Source of the DNA: Phycisphaerales bacterium
GTDB taxonomy: Bacteria > Planctomycetota > Phycisphaerae > Phycisphaerales > UBA1924
Assembly (NCBI GenBank): GCA_030149165.1
Contig: JASBRY010000005.1
Location: forward strand, 53,013-117,012
Reading direction: 5' to 3'
DNA length: 64,000 nt
The notes beneath the pieces are model-generated. The model was not told the origin of the DNA and did not search any database. It saw only the letters and a list, made by a program, of their open reading frames with translations. A program made the position numbers and the translations under genes. This document shows positions 44,767 to 53,452 of this stretch, in pieces (the stretch's first letter is position 1; each line of letters starts with the position of its first letter).

Positions 44767-44775
44767 GGGAGGGTG

Positions 44776-44781
44776 AGGATA
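44776..44781 (-). promoter_or_regulatory. Minus-10-like hexamer before the metallophosphoesterase gene
   Basis: TATCCT lies 9 bases before the ATG at 44766. Confidence 0.3.
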
Positions 44782-44859
44782 GGCGGAGGATCATCTCAGC
44801 GTCGAAATCGGCACATTTGTATGATTCGTTGTGAGCTTGGGTGTCGCTTGGCGACTTGA

Positions 44860-45750
44860 TCAGACTTCGTCGACTGGGATGGAGGGGGCGCGGACGATGC
44901 CGAGGATGAGGTCGAGCTTGTTGGCGACTGTTTCCATCGAGTCGGGGCGTTTGTCCAGGTCCGGCTCGCAGCACTGCATGATGAGATCGCTCAGACGGTC
45001 TGGGAGATCATCGCGGAGCTCGGAGATCGGGGTTGGTTTCTCGATGAGTGCGTCGTCGAGTGATCCCATGAGCGAATCGGACTTGGTTCCCATCGCGGTC
45101 GGGATGTTCTTGCCGGTGAGCGTCCAGTACATGGTGGCGCCGAAGTTGTAGATGTCGGTTTTGGGGGTGATCTCGCGGCGGTGGACTTGTTCTGGCGCGA
45201 TGTAGTCTGGGGTGCCTTGGATGCGCTTTTTGATTGTTCCGATTTTGCAGGATTGTCCGAGGTCGATGACCTTTGCAGTGAGGTTCCCGTTGATGTCGGA
45301 TCCGATGATGATGTTGTGCGGCTTCATGTCGGCGTGGACATAGCCGTGCTTGTGCATCTCGTGGAGACCTGACGCGGTTTGGCGGAAGAGGTCGATGAGG
45401 ACATCGAGTTCTTCTGGTTTTTCTTCGAAGAGTGAGATGCCGTCGACGAGTTCCATGACGAGGTAGAGGTCGCGGATCTTGAGGAGTGATCCGGATTTGA
45501 TTATGCGCTCGATGCGGCGGATGGCTGGGTGGTTGATCTGATTGGCGATCTTATATTCCATCGCGGCTTGATCGAGGAAGCGCTGCGCTTTGGGGTCGGT
45601 CTTCTCGACATGCTTGAGCGCCCAGATCTGCTTTGATTTTGGATCCTGGACGAGGTAGATGATCGAAGCGGCGCCGCGACCAATCTCGGACATGATGCGG
45701 TATCCCTCTACGAGGTCGCCTTTTTTGAATACCGTGAGTTCTTCGGTCAT
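44860..45750 (-). CDS. Serine/threonine protein kinase, cytoplasmic
   Basis: This eukaryotic-type kinase of 296 residues consists almost only of the catalytic domain: glycine loop IGRGAASIIY near 23, ATP lysine in ALKHVEK, catalytic loop HADMKPHN (Arg of HRD replaced by Ala), metal motif DLG instead of DFG, and GTPDYIAPEQ. All catalytic residues proper are present, so activity is likely. There is no membrane helix or sensor domain, so targets and signals are unknown. Confidence 0.9.
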   Translation of the reverse strand: MTEELTVFKKGDLVEGYRIMSEIGRGAASIIYLVQDPKSKQIWALKHVEKTDPKAQRFLDQAAMEYKIANQINHPAIRRIERIIKSGSLLKIRDLYLVMELVDGISLFEEKPEELDVLIDLFRQTASGLHEMHKHGYVHADMKPHNIIIGSDINGNLTAKVIDLGQSCKIGTIKKRIQGTPDYIAPEQVHRREITPKTDIYNFGATMYWTLTGKNIPTAMGTKSDSLMGSLDDALIEKPTPISELRDDLPDRLSDLIMQCCEPDLDKRPDSMETVANKLDLILGIVRAPSIPVDEV

Positions 45751-46164
45751 TGAGCGTTGTCCGATTCGTTCGTCCGTCGTCGTTTGTTGCGTTCTCTCTC
45801 GGGCTCGCTCCGAAGAACTCGGATGCCTGTGAGTACTTCGGTTCTATGACCCTTCTATTGCACCTTGAAGCGATATTCGTCGCTTATCGGGTGAGAGAAT
45901 AGTAGACCTGAAGCGGCTGTTTGGGCAGTTCTTCAGCGGAGCAAGAGCGCGTTGGATGCGTCTTGATCGCGATGACGGATTGTCGTTCGGGAGAAGCCTT
46001 GGAAACAGTTACCCGGGCGAGAGCGGGTCACGCAACAGGCGCTGGAGAACCCAGTGCCTGCATGGAGTATTCGCTGAGAATTGGTATACGGTTCTTTGAG
46101 CGAGTTGTGGAAATCAAAAAACCTCCGCTTGATGCGGAGGTGTGTGGTTGATTTGGAATCTCAA
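45751..46164. other. 414-base intergenic region, no gene seen
   Basis: No reading frame here looks coding. It holds a short hairpin near 45870-45888 (AAGCGA with TCGCTT), a GC-rich stretch around 46010-46060 that can fold, and the amidase-like gene terminator at 46116-46141. I recognise no tRNA, RNase P, SRP or riboswitch pattern. Confidence 0.5.
46116..46141 (-). terminator. Terminator of the amidase-like gene
   Basis: On the minus strand, an 8-base stem (ACCTCCGC with GCGGAGGT) and 5-base loop are followed by six T residues, 24 bases after the stop. Confidence 0.85.
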
Positions 46165-46821
46165 TCAGATGGTGCCGAGCAGTTCGTTGAAGTTTGCTCT
46201 CGGGAAGTAGCGTCCCGGGCTGGTGGTTGGTGCGAGATCTTGGTGGAGGAAGATCCGGTTTGAAGGTATTTCGAGACGATCTGCGAGGGCGGTGACGACC
46301 TGCGCGAGATACTGGATCTGCTGATCGGTGAATGGTTTGCGGTCGCCGTTGCCGATGAGGCAGATCTCGATGGTCTTTGCTTTGGCGTTCTGATCGATCC
46401 CGGCGAGCTGAGCGCCTTGGGTTTGGGTGAGCCAGCGGTTTCCGAGGTGGATTTCGCCGTTGCCCATTCCTGTGCCGTTTCCGATGAGGAAGTGGTATCC
46501 GAGGCCGTCGTATCCGATCTGCTTGTGCTGGGCGCCGATGGATTCGGCGGAACCTGCGGGCGATCCGGAGTGGACGATCACGATCGAGTCCCATTGGTTG
46601 GGGTCGATATCGGCTTTGGTGTTGAAGATCGCGTCGACTCCACGCTCGGCGGTGATGCTCGCGAGTGGTGAGAGTGAGACGCCTTTGGCGCTGAGTGCTG
46701 GGTTTCCGGAGTCGAGGAGCGAGAGGAGTCCGATCAGGGCGGTCATGGACGCGATAAGGGCGCTCCACACGATCTTCGTGCGGATGCTCGCGTTTGTGCG
46801 GACTGTGACCTTAGCGGGCAT
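46165..46821 (-). CDS. Membrane-anchored amidase-like (PGRP-fold) protein lacking zinc ligands
   Basis: The 218-residue protein has one membrane helix near residues 17-36 and then an N-acetylmuramoyl-L-alanine amidase type 2 fold: DSIVIVHSGSPAGSAESIG, GYDGLGYHFLIGNG, EICLIGNG and HQDLAPTTSPGRYFP. Active members hold zinc with His of a HHS/HHT motif, His of HxD and Cys or Asp before PG. Here the first His is Val and the Cys is Ser, leaving one ligand. It may bind peptidoglycan without cutting it. Confidence 0.8.
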   Translation of the reverse strand: MPAKVTVRTNASIRTKIVWSALIASMTALIGLLSLLDSGNPALSAKGVSLSPLASITAERGVDAIFNTKADIDPNQWDSIVIVHSGSPAGSAESIGAQHKQIGYDGLGYHFLIGNGTGMGNGEIHLGNRWLTQTQGAQLAGIDQNAKAKTIEICLIGNGDRKPFTDQQIQYLAQVVTALADRLEIPSNRIFLHQDLAPTTSPGRYFPRANFNELLGTI

Positions 46822-47019
46822 GAGTTCGGGTTGCTCCGGATGGATTTAAGTATCTGGAATCAGATTATCATATTCATTCGGACGACGCGTAGTTCTTTCT
46901 TGCACTTTCGCGCGGAAATTGATTGCAAGCGGGCGCAGATTTCTGCGTGTGCTATTTGTGGTACTTACCGGTCCCGAACAAAGATGTGAATTGTGCTCGA
47001 AACCTGATGAGTTTGATTG

Positions 47020-47259
47020 CTACTCGTCGGATTTGACGAGTCGGTCGCGCAGGTTTGGGGTGCGCCGGCCGAACTCGTCTTCGAGGAATGGTGGTGCGTG
47101 CTGAGCGCGCGTGAGGTTGTAGCGATCGAAGGGTGAACGAGGATCGTCCTTCTTGAGCAGTGTCTTTTGACATGCTTGGAGCGGGAGGAGGGCGCACACG
47201 GCAGCCGTGAGGATGATCGCTTGGCGCGCGCGTTTTGATTTCGTGGTTTGTTTGGGCAT
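47020..47259 (-). CDS. Small lipoprotein, unknown
   Basis: The 79-residue protein has a basic start, a hydrophobic stretch and lipobox LQACQ, leaving about 48 mature polar residues (RSPFDRYNLTRAQHAPPFLEDEFG). Its charged, proline-containing tail resembles other small envelope lipoproteins, with no family assigned. ATG at 47259 is preferred; a TTG at 47280 is possible. It stands alone between two terminators. Confidence 0.6.
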   Translation of the reverse strand: MPKQTTKSKRARQAIILTAAVCALLPLQACQKTLLKKDDPRSPFDRYNLTRAQHAPPFLEDEFGRRTPNLRDRLVKSDE

Positions 47260-47292
47260 TCGTCGGATCGGTATCTTCAATGATCAGGAAAC

Positions 47293-47330
47293 AAAAACAG
47301 TGTACCGCGGAAGACCGCGGCACACTGTTC
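47293..47330 (-). terminator. Long hairpin between trmL and the small lipoprotein gene
   Basis: A 14-base stem with one mismatch (ACAGTGT-A-CCGCGG with CCGCGG-C-ACACTGT) has a 4-base loop and a T-rich tail on the minus strand. It lies 180 bases after the trmL stop. The rest of 47281-47512 holds nothing recognised. Confidence 0.7.
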
Positions 47331-47512
47331 TGGAGAGAGGAGAGAACTCGAAATTCCCGAGAATCGTGCACTCGGGGGTGCGTTCAGGACTCGCTGACCT
47401 GAACACAAGACTGCAACAAGTAAGGTACGCAACATGGTTTGTCGGGTTCGCGTGCTTTCTAAGAATCATTCAAAATTTGTTATGTTTGGTTTGTGTTTGG
47501 TTTCCAAGGTGC

Positions 47513-48055
47513 TCAGGGTGTTGGGATGAGGCGGCCTTGGTCGTTGATCGCGATCTGGTTGGTCGCGAGGAGGGATTGGATGCAGGCGTAGATGGTGATC
47601 GCGCAGGCGGTGGAGAGGTTGAGCGAGCGCTCTTCTGGAGCGATGGGGATCGCGACGCATTGGTCTGGATGGGCGTCGAGGAGGGGTTTGGGGAGTCCGA
47701 CGGATTCTTTGCCGAACACGAAATGGTCGGCTTTGGTGATCGGGATGTCGAAGATGGTTTTCGATGCACGCGCGGTCATGTACCAGGTGTTGGTTGGTGG
47801 GTTGGGTGCTTTTGAGGATTCATAGTCTTCGAGGGAGTCGTGGTTGGTGAGGTTGAGGCGTGGCCAATAGTCCAGTCCGGCGCGGCGGCAGGCTTTCTCG
47901 TCGATGTCGAACGCGAGCGGATGTACGAGGTGCAGCGCAGCGCCGGTGGCGACGCAGGTGCGTCCGATGGATCCGGTGTTGTTGGGGATCTCAGGGTTGA
48001 CGAGGACGATGTTGGCGATGGGGCTGACGATTGGTTCTGATGTGGGTGCGGTCAT
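47513..48055 (-). CDS. trmL: tRNA (cytidine/uridine-34 2'-O)-methyltransferase
   Basis: TrmL methylates the wobble ribose of leucine tRNAs. The 180-residue SPOUT protein has IVLVNPEIPNNTGSIGRTCVATGA, HLVHPLAFDIDEKACRRAGLDYW, and the knot pattern FGKESVGLP then IPIAPEERSLNLSTACAI. Length is slightly above the usual 155 because of an N-terminal extension. The start is not certain, but TATAAC lies 9 bases before the chosen ATG. Confidence 0.92.
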   Translation of the reverse strand: MTAPTSEPIVSPIANIVLVNPEIPNNTGSIGRTCVATGAALHLVHPLAFDIDEKACRRAGLDYWPRLNLTNHDSLEDYESSKAPNPPTNTWYMTARASKTIFDIPITKADHFVFGKESVGLPKPLLDAHPDQCVAIPIAPEERSLNLSTACAITIYACIQSLLATNQIAINDQGRLIPTP

Positions 48056-48088
48056 GACTGGGTTGTTATAGGGGGTGTCATAGATAGA

Positions 48089-48120
48089 AAGACACCCCGC
48101 GTGTTGGTGCGGGGTGTCTT
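48089..48120 (-). terminator. Terminator of the first thioredoxin-type gene
   Basis: A perfect 12-base stem (AAGACACCCCGC with its complement) has an 8-base loop, 24 bases after the stop. Confidence 0.85.
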
Positions 48121-48143
48121 GGGGTTCAAATCATTGGTTGGAA

Positions 48144-49253
48144 TTAGTTTTGTGCGGCGAGGAGCGGGTCGGCGGCGATGGTTTGGGCGACTGCTGTTTT
48201 GAACTCTTCGGTGAGCGGGTTGCCTTGCCAGCGGATGACCCCGTCGGTTGAAATGATGAGGACATGGGGGATGGCGTTGACACCCATTGCACGGTAGAGG
48301 GTGTTCTCTTTATCGAACATCTGGGCGTAGTTGCTTTTTTTCTTGGCGACATATTTGACGAAGTCCGCTCGATCTTCGGTGCCACCGATACCGACGATTT
48401 GGAGCTTTCCGTCGTAGGAGGTCTGGAGTTCTTCGAGGGTTGGTGCGGCGCGTCGGCAAGGGCCGCACCAGGTGGCCCAGAAGTCGATGACGAGGACTTT
48501 CCCTGAGAGGTCGCGCTCGTCGTTGATCCATTCTTCATTGCCCATTGCGATTGGGAGGGGTTGTCCCTGGTAGTTGGTGGCGGTGACTCGTCCTGTGTTG
48601 TGGTTTGGCCATGGCGCGGATTCGTATGCCTTTGGATCGATGGCGCTCGCTACGGCTTGAGCGGCTTCGGGCTCGAGTCCTTGGGACTGGAGGTCGGCGT
48701 TGGTCATCGCGGTCTCAGGGGTTTCTGAGATGAGCTGCTTGAGCGCGTTCTTCAGTGAGCGCTCTTCGAGATCGACGAAGCGGAGGTTTCCGGCACGGTC
48801 GATGAGGTAGATGTCTGGATAGTCGTCGGTCAGCATCGCGGCAGCGAACGCGCCTCCCTCGTCGCGTGCGGCGGGGATGTCGACATGTCCCGAGTTGATT
48901 TTCTCTTGGAACTGATCCCATCCGGCGTCGGGGTGGATCGCGGCGACGACGACTTCTCCCTCGTGGTCACGCGCGGCGCGGTTGAGCTTCGAAAGCGTCA
49001 AGTAGGACATTGGTTCTCCGGAGGAGACCATCGCGAGGAGGACGACTTTGCCTTCGGTGTTTGCGGCGGACAGTGTGCCGGGATGTGTCCAGTTGGTGAG
49101 CGAGTCGAGGACGCTGGTGTCGAACGGTTGGGTTTCCAGCTCGGTCATTGCGTCGCGATTGGCGCTGAGCTCGCGTTTGATTTCTGGGCCGACGGCGAGG
49201 GTCGGGATGAGTGTTGCGAGTGCGGCGGCGGTGATCAGTGGTCGTGGATTCAT
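48144..49253 (-). CDS. Exported tandem thioredoxin-fold protein (CGPC)
   Basis: The 369 residues have a signal peptide, a first thioredoxin-like domain without the CxxC pair (KVVLLAMVSSGEPMSYLTLSKL, residues 65-170), a linker, and a second domain of TlpA/ResA type with FWATWCGPCRRAAPTLEEL near residue 250 and the cis-proline region AIPHVLIISTDG. TlpA-type proteins reduce disulfides outside the cytoplasm, often for cytochrome c. The second half is closely related to the protein at 49471. GGAG precedes the ATG. Confidence 0.85.
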   Translation of the reverse strand: MNPRPLITAAALATLIPTLAVGPEIKRELSANRDAMTELETQPFDTSVLDSLTNWTHPGTLSAANTEGKVVLLAMVSSGEPMSYLTLSKLNRAARDHEGEVVVAAIHPDAGWDQFQEKINSGHVDIPAARDEGGAFAAAMLTDDYPDIYLIDRAGNLRFVDLEERSLKNALKQLISETPETAMTNADLQSQGLEPEAAQAVASAIDPKAYESAPWPNHNTGRVTATNYQGQPLPIAMGNEEWINDERDLSGKVLVIDFWATWCGPCRRAAPTLEELQTSYDGKLQIVGIGGTEDRADFVKYVAKKKSNYAQMFDKENTLYRAMGVNAIPHVLIISTDGVIRWQGNPLTEEFKTAVAQTIAADPLLAAQN

Positions 49254-49364
49254 GGAGTTCTCCGTATATTGAATCAGGGGTATCCGAGAACTGAGTGTAC
49301 CCGATAACTGGTGATTTCAAAGCGGGGATTTGTGAATTTGGGTGATCAGTGGTGTTTGAGGCGT

Positions 49365-49400
49365 AAAAAACAAGCACCCGCTGGGTTGAGCGGGTGCTTG
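49365..49400 (-). terminator. Terminator of the second thioredoxin-type gene
   Basis: A perfect 12-base stem (CAAGCACCCGCT with its complement) has a 6-base loop and is followed on the minus strand by six T residues. Confidence 0.88.
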
Positions 49401-49470
49401 GGGGAGCTTTGAACGCTTGCGCGTGGTTCAAAGGTTGAACCGATGGCGAGCGTTTGGGTTGCGGATGTGA

Positions 49471-50220
49471 TCAGCCCTCGACTTTGGTCGTCATGGTTGA
49501 TTCTGCTTGCGCGGACTTGCGTGCTTGGACGGCTGGGTCTGCGGCAAGGGTTTTATTGACGGCTGGGACGAAGTCTTCTTCGTGTGGGTTTCCGATCCAG
49601 CGGATGATGCCGTCGGTCGAGATGATGACGACGAGGGGGATGCCTTTGGATTCGAATGGTTTGTAAACGGATTGGTCTTCGTCGAAGAGGTGCGAATACG
49701 CGACCTTGTGTTCTTCGACATACGACTCGACTTTGGACTGCTCTTCGCGTTGTCCGGAGATCGCGAGGACGGCGAGGGAGTCTGGGTTGTCTTTCTGGAG
49801 TTCATCGAGGATTGGGGAAGCAGCGCGGCAGGGTGGGCACCAGGTTGCCCAGAAGTCGAGGACGACGACTTTGCCCTCGGTGGAGACGGTCTCGGTGAGC
49901 CAGGTCTCGGATCCGAGCGCGACTGGGAGGGATTTGCCTTGGAAGTCGTTGGCGTAGAGGTCGGTGTTGTGGGATGGCCAAGCGGCGGTGTCGTAGGAGT
50001 CGGCGGAGATGAGGGTCATGTTAACGTCGTTCATCGCGGCTTTGGAGTCACAGGCTTGCTTGTCTTTGGAGTCGCATGCTTCCTTTGCGGTGTCGCAATG
50101 TGCGGCTTTGGCGCTGGACATTGGGCACTCTTTGGAAGATGAGCAGTCTGGTCCGGCGTGGAGCGCGAGACCTGAGGCGGCGAGGATCGGGGCGACGATG
50201 AGTGCGAGTGCTTGGGACAT
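49471..50220 (-). CDS. Exported thioredoxin-fold protein (CPPC) with a Cys-rich linker
   Basis: The 249-residue protein has a signal peptide, then a cysteine-rich spacer (residues 26-60: CSSSKECPM, HCDTAKEACDSKDKQACDSK), and one TlpA-type thioredoxin domain with FWATWCPPCRAASPILDEL and GIPLVVIISTDGIIRW. It is a paralogue of the C-terminal half of the protein at 48144, sharing the pattern AAWPSHNTD and the end of the domain. CPPC instead of CGPC implies a different redox potential. The Cys-rich part may bind metal. Confidence 0.83.
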   Translation of the reverse strand: MSQALALIVAPILAASGLALHAGPDCSSSKECPMSSAKAAHCDTAKEACDSKDKQACDSKAAMNDVNMTLISADSYDTAAWPSHNTDLYANDFQGKSLPVALGSETWLTETVSTEGKVVVLDFWATWCPPCRAASPILDELQKDNPDSLAVLAISGQREEQSKVESYVEEHKVAYSHLFDEDQSVYKPFESKGIPLVVIISTDGIIRWIGNPHEEDFVPAVNKTLAADPAVQARKSAQAESTMTTKVEG

Positions 50221-50321
50221 GGGTGTTCTCCTGTTGAGGGACGCGGTGACAGTTGCTGGTTGACGATGGGTGGGTTGCACCCGATGGTGCCCCTCTGTGA
50301 ATGACCCCGATTATCTGGGTG

Positions 50322-51206
50322 TTACCCCTTGGGTGGGATCAATCTGTGGAGAGCAACAGCTGCGGCGACGGCAATATTCAAAGAATCCGCGGATTTGACC
50401 AAGGGAATTTGGACTTTTTTGTCGGCGGCGTTGAGGGCTTGGGGGGAGAGTCCTGGGCCTTCGGCGCCGAGGAGAAGGGCGATTTTGGTCTCTGAAGGCG
50501 GGTTTTGTGCCAAATTGTTGATGTCTTGGGCGTCTGATGATGGGGTGAGCGCGAGGAGGGTGAAGCCGGCGTTTTGGACTTGCTTAAGTGATGGGATCCA
50601 GTCGGATTGGTCCTGGATATGGATGTACGGGATGGTGAGCGCGTGTCCCATCGAGACGCGGAGGGATTTGCGGTAGAGCGGATCGCAGCAGCGCGGCGAG
50701 AGGATGATGGGGACATCAGCGCCGGCGAGGGCGGCGGTGGAACGGAAGACAGATCCGAGGTTGTCGTGGTTTGCGAGGTCCTCGAGGATGACGAGGGCGC
50801 GAGCGGATTGGAGCAGGTCGTCGAGCTTGGGCTGCTGGATTCGGAGTCCGGCGGCGAGGAGTCCTCGGTGGATGGGGTATCCGGTGATCTGGTCGAGTAT
50901 TGGGCGCGGCGCGGTGTAGATCGGGACTTCGTGGGGGACCTCGCTCAGGAGCTGAGCGTGGGATTCGACCTTGGATTCGTCGATGAGAATGGAGTGGAGT
51001 GGGTATCGGGATCGGATGTGATGCTCGAGGACGAGGGAGCCTTCGGTGATGAAGAGTGGGTCTTTGGAAGGTTGGTCTTTATCTGACTTTGACGCATCGG
51101 GATTATGTGGGGCTTTAAGCCAGGCGTCTTTTTGATTGCGGTATGGCTCGATCCGCGGGTCATGAGGGACTTGCGAGTCATGGATTGGGGTGAATCGGTC
51201 GATCAT
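50322..51206 (-). CDS. TrmH-family RNA 2'-O-methyltransferase
   Basis: The 294-residue SpoU-type protein has an N-terminal substrate-recognition domain (ITEGSLVLEHHIRSR, like L30e folds) and a SPOUT domain with VILEDLANHDNLGSVFRSTAALAGAD, RKSLRVSMGHALTIP, and LLLGAEGPGLSPQALNAADKKVQIPLVKSADSLNIAVAAAVAL. That knot pattern is complete. Whether it acts on rRNA or tRNA cannot be told. It diverges from uppP. Confidence 0.9.
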   Translation of the reverse strand: MIDRFTPIHDSQVPHDPRIEPYRNQKDAWLKAPHNPDASKSDKDQPSKDPLFITEGSLVLEHHIRSRYPLHSILIDESKVESHAQLLSEVPHEVPIYTAPRPILDQITGYPIHRGLLAAGLRIQQPKLDDLLQSARALVILEDLANHDNLGSVFRSTAALAGADVPIILSPRCCDPLYRKSLRVSMGHALTIPYIHIQDQSDWIPSLKQVQNAGFTLLALTPSSDAQDINNLAQNPPSETKIALLLGAEGPGLSPQALNAADKKVQIPLVKSADSLNIAVAAAVALHRLIPPKG

Positions 51207-51240
51207 GGATGGTGTACCCTAGACTGATTTTGAAGGGTGC

Positions 51241-52203
51241 GTGTACATCGAACAGAATGGACTGGTGATCGGCTTGATGGCAAATACAGAGACAATGAGT
51301 GTTCTTCAAGCCGCGGTGCTTGGGGTGGTCGAGGGGATCACGGAGTATCTGCCGATTTCTTCGACGGGACACCTGATCCTCGCGAGTGAACTGATGGGGC
51401 TTGGGGAGACGGCTAATCAGCGCGCTGCTGTGGATACATTTAATATTGTGATCCAGGGGGGCGCGATCCTGGCGGTGCTTGGGTTGTATTTCCCGCGCGT
51501 GGTGCAGATGTGCAAGGGGCTGATCGGGAAGGACAGCGATGGGCTCAAGCTCGCGATCCGGATCATTGTCGCGTTTCTGCCTGCGGCGGTCTTGGGGGTG
51601 CTGCTCAATGACTGGATCGAGAGCAAGCTGTTTAATACGCCGATGGTTTTGACGGCGCTGGCGCTGGGTGGGGTGTTCATGATTGTGATTGATAAGTGGA
51701 AGTTCAGCAAGCACAAAGAGGGTGAAGTGTTTGAGGAGGGGATTGATCTGCATGAGATCAGTCTGATGCAGGCACTGATGATCGGGTTGTTGCAGTGCGT
51801 GGCGATGTGGCCTGGCACTTCGAGGTCGATGATGACGATCGCGGGTGGGGTGCTGGTCGGGCTCAAACCCAAGCGTGCGGCGGAGTTTAGTTTTCTGCTC
51901 GGACTCCCGACGCTTGGGGGGGCGACGGTGTATTCGTTGTACAAGTCGGTGAGCGGTGATGGTCCTGATATGTTTGAGGTGATCGGGTGGACGCCGATTG
52001 TTGTGGGTTTGGTGGTCGCGACGATCAGCGCGGCGCTGGCGGTCAAGTGGCTCGTGGCGTTTCTGACCAAGCATGGACTCGCGGTGTTCGGGTATTACCG
52101 GTTGATCCTGACGGCGGTGCTGGGCGGGGCGATCGCGATGGGTGTGGTGAGTTTGCACGCGGGAAGTGGTGAGCAGGAACAGATACTGGAGGTGCAGCCA
52201 TGA
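51241..52203 (+). CDS. uppP: Undecaprenyl-diphosphatase (BacA/UppP)
   Basis: UppP recycles the lipid carrier undecaprenyl diphosphate, needed for peptidoglycan precursor supply. The 320 residues (from GTG) are a multi-helix membrane protein with VVEGITEYLPISSTGHLIL near residue 31 and CVAMWPGTSRSMMTIAGG near 184, the two active-site patterns. The family start fits best at the ATG at 51295 or 51277; 51241 is the longest possible. serA overlaps it by four bases, an unexpected pairing. Confidence 0.93.
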   Translation: MYIEQNGLVIGLMANTETMSVLQAAVLGVVEGITEYLPISSTGHLILASELMGLGETANQRAAVDTFNIVIQGGAILAVLGLYFPRVVQMCKGLIGKDSDGLKLAIRIIVAFLPAAVLGVLLNDWIESKLFNTPMVLTALALGGVFMIVIDKWKFSKHKEGEVFEEGIDLHEISLMQALMIGLLQCVAMWPGTSRSMMTIAGGVLVGLKPKRAAEFSFLLGLPTLGGATVYSLYKSVSGDGPDMFEVIGWTPIVVGLVVATISAALAVKWLVAFLTKHGLAVFGYYRLILTAVLGGAIAMGVVSLHAGSGEQEQILEVQP

Positions 52204-53447
52204 GTGATGGGATGAAGACTTCGTTTCCGAAGGACAAGATCGAGGTGGTGCTGCTGGAGGGGACGCATCCTTCGGGGACGCATCTGATCGAGCGTGAAGG
52301 GTTTCATGTCACGGCGTTGCACGGCGCGCTCGAGGGTAGTGCGCTGATCGAGGCGATTGGGCGGGCGCATGTGGTGGGTGTGCGATCCAAGACGCAGCTG
52401 ACTGGAGAGGTGCTCAAGCACTGCGAGCGGTTGCTTGCGGTGGGGTGTTTCTGTGCTGGGACGAATCAGGTGGATCTGGATGTCGCGGCTTCGATGGGGG
52501 TTCCTGTGTTTAACTCGCCGTTCTCGAACACGCGGTCTGTTGCGGAGCTGACGCTCAGCGAGATCATCGCGCTGCATCGGCGCGTTTCGCATCGCTCGGC
52601 GCTGCTGCATCATGGGAAGTGGGACAAGAGCGCGGATCGCTCGCACGAGGTGCGCGGACGCACGCTTGGGATTATTGGGTACGGGCATATCGGTTCGCAG
52701 ATTAGCGTGCTCGCGGAAGCGGTGGGCATGCGGGTGGTGTTCTTTGATGTGGAGAGCAAGCTCCCGCTGGGCAACGCGAACTCGGTGGGTTCGATCGACG
52801 AGCTGCTTGAGGTTTCGGATGTGGTGAGTATTCATGTCCCTGAGACGAGCGACACGGTTGGGATGATCGACGCGAAGCGGATCGGGTTGATGAAGCACGG
52901 GGCGTATCTGATTAACAACGCGCGTGGTTCGGTGGTGGATCTGGATGCGCTGCGCGTTGCGATTGATGACGGTCATATCGCGGGCGCGGCGGTGGATGTG
53001 TTCCCGGATGAGCCTGCGAAACGGGGCGAGTCGTTTACGAATGTGATGCAGGGTGCGGAGAATGTAATTCTGACTCCTCATGTTGGGGGATCGACGATTG
53101 AGGCGCAGGAAGCGATCAGTGTCGATGCGGCCGAGAAGCTGGTGAAGTTTGTCAATCGCGGCACGACGACGGGCGCGGTCAATGTCCCCAATGTGGATCT
53201 TCCATCGCAGGAGGTCGAGGGGGTGCGGGCGCATCGGATATTGAACTTTCATAGGAATGTGCCTGGCGTGCTCGGGAAGTTTCATGAAGCGGCGAGCTCG
53301 CTGGGCGTGAACATCTCGGGGCAGTACCTACGGACGGTTGGGGATCTTGGTTATGTCGTGCTTGATGCGGATCCGAGCGGTGCCGAGGCGCTCAAGGATG
53401 CGATGGACGGGATCGAGGAGTCGGTTCGCACGCGGATGTTGTGGTAG
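52200..53447 (+). CDS. serA: D-3-phosphoglycerate dehydrogenase
   Basis: SerA makes 3-phosphohydroxypyruvate, the first step of serine synthesis. The 415 residues include VGVRSKTQLTGEVL, the NAD-binding GIIGYGHIGSQISVLAEAVGM, NNARGSVVDLDAL and the catalytic HVGGSTIEAQEAI. A C-terminal ACT domain (FHRNVPGVLGKFHEAASSLGVN) is the serine feedback site. Length matches E. coli SerA. ATGA overlap with uppP decides the start. Confidence 0.96.
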   Translation: MSDGMKTSFPKDKIEVVLLEGTHPSGTHLIEREGFHVTALHGALEGSALIEAIGRAHVVGVRSKTQLTGEVLKHCERLLAVGCFCAGTNQVDLDVAASMGVPVFNSPFSNTRSVAELTLSEIIALHRRVSHRSALLHHGKWDKSADRSHEVRGRTLGIIGYGHIGSQISVLAEAVGMRVVFFDVESKLPLGNANSVGSIDELLEVSDVVSIHVPETSDTVGMIDAKRIGLMKHGAYLINNARGSVVDLDALRVAIDDGHIAGAAVDVFPDEPAKRGESFTNVMQGAENVILTPHVGGSTIEAQEAISVDAAEKLVKFVNRGTTTGAVNVPNVDLPSQEVEGVRAHRILNFHRNVPGVLGKFHEAASSLGVNISGQYLRTVGDLGYVVLDADPSGAEALKDAMDGIEESVRTRMLW

Positions 53448-53452
53448 TTCAT

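Noticed and set aside
45921..46151. 76-codon + strand frame in the gap left of the amidase-like gene
   Set aside because: It runs into the terminator hairpin, has no ribosome site and no recognisable product.
52095..53285. Long arginine- and histidine-rich frame opposite serA (and similar frames opposite nadE, murG, moxR and others)
   Set aside because: These are antisense shadows of conserved genes, caused by the strong wobble bias; none has a recognised motif.
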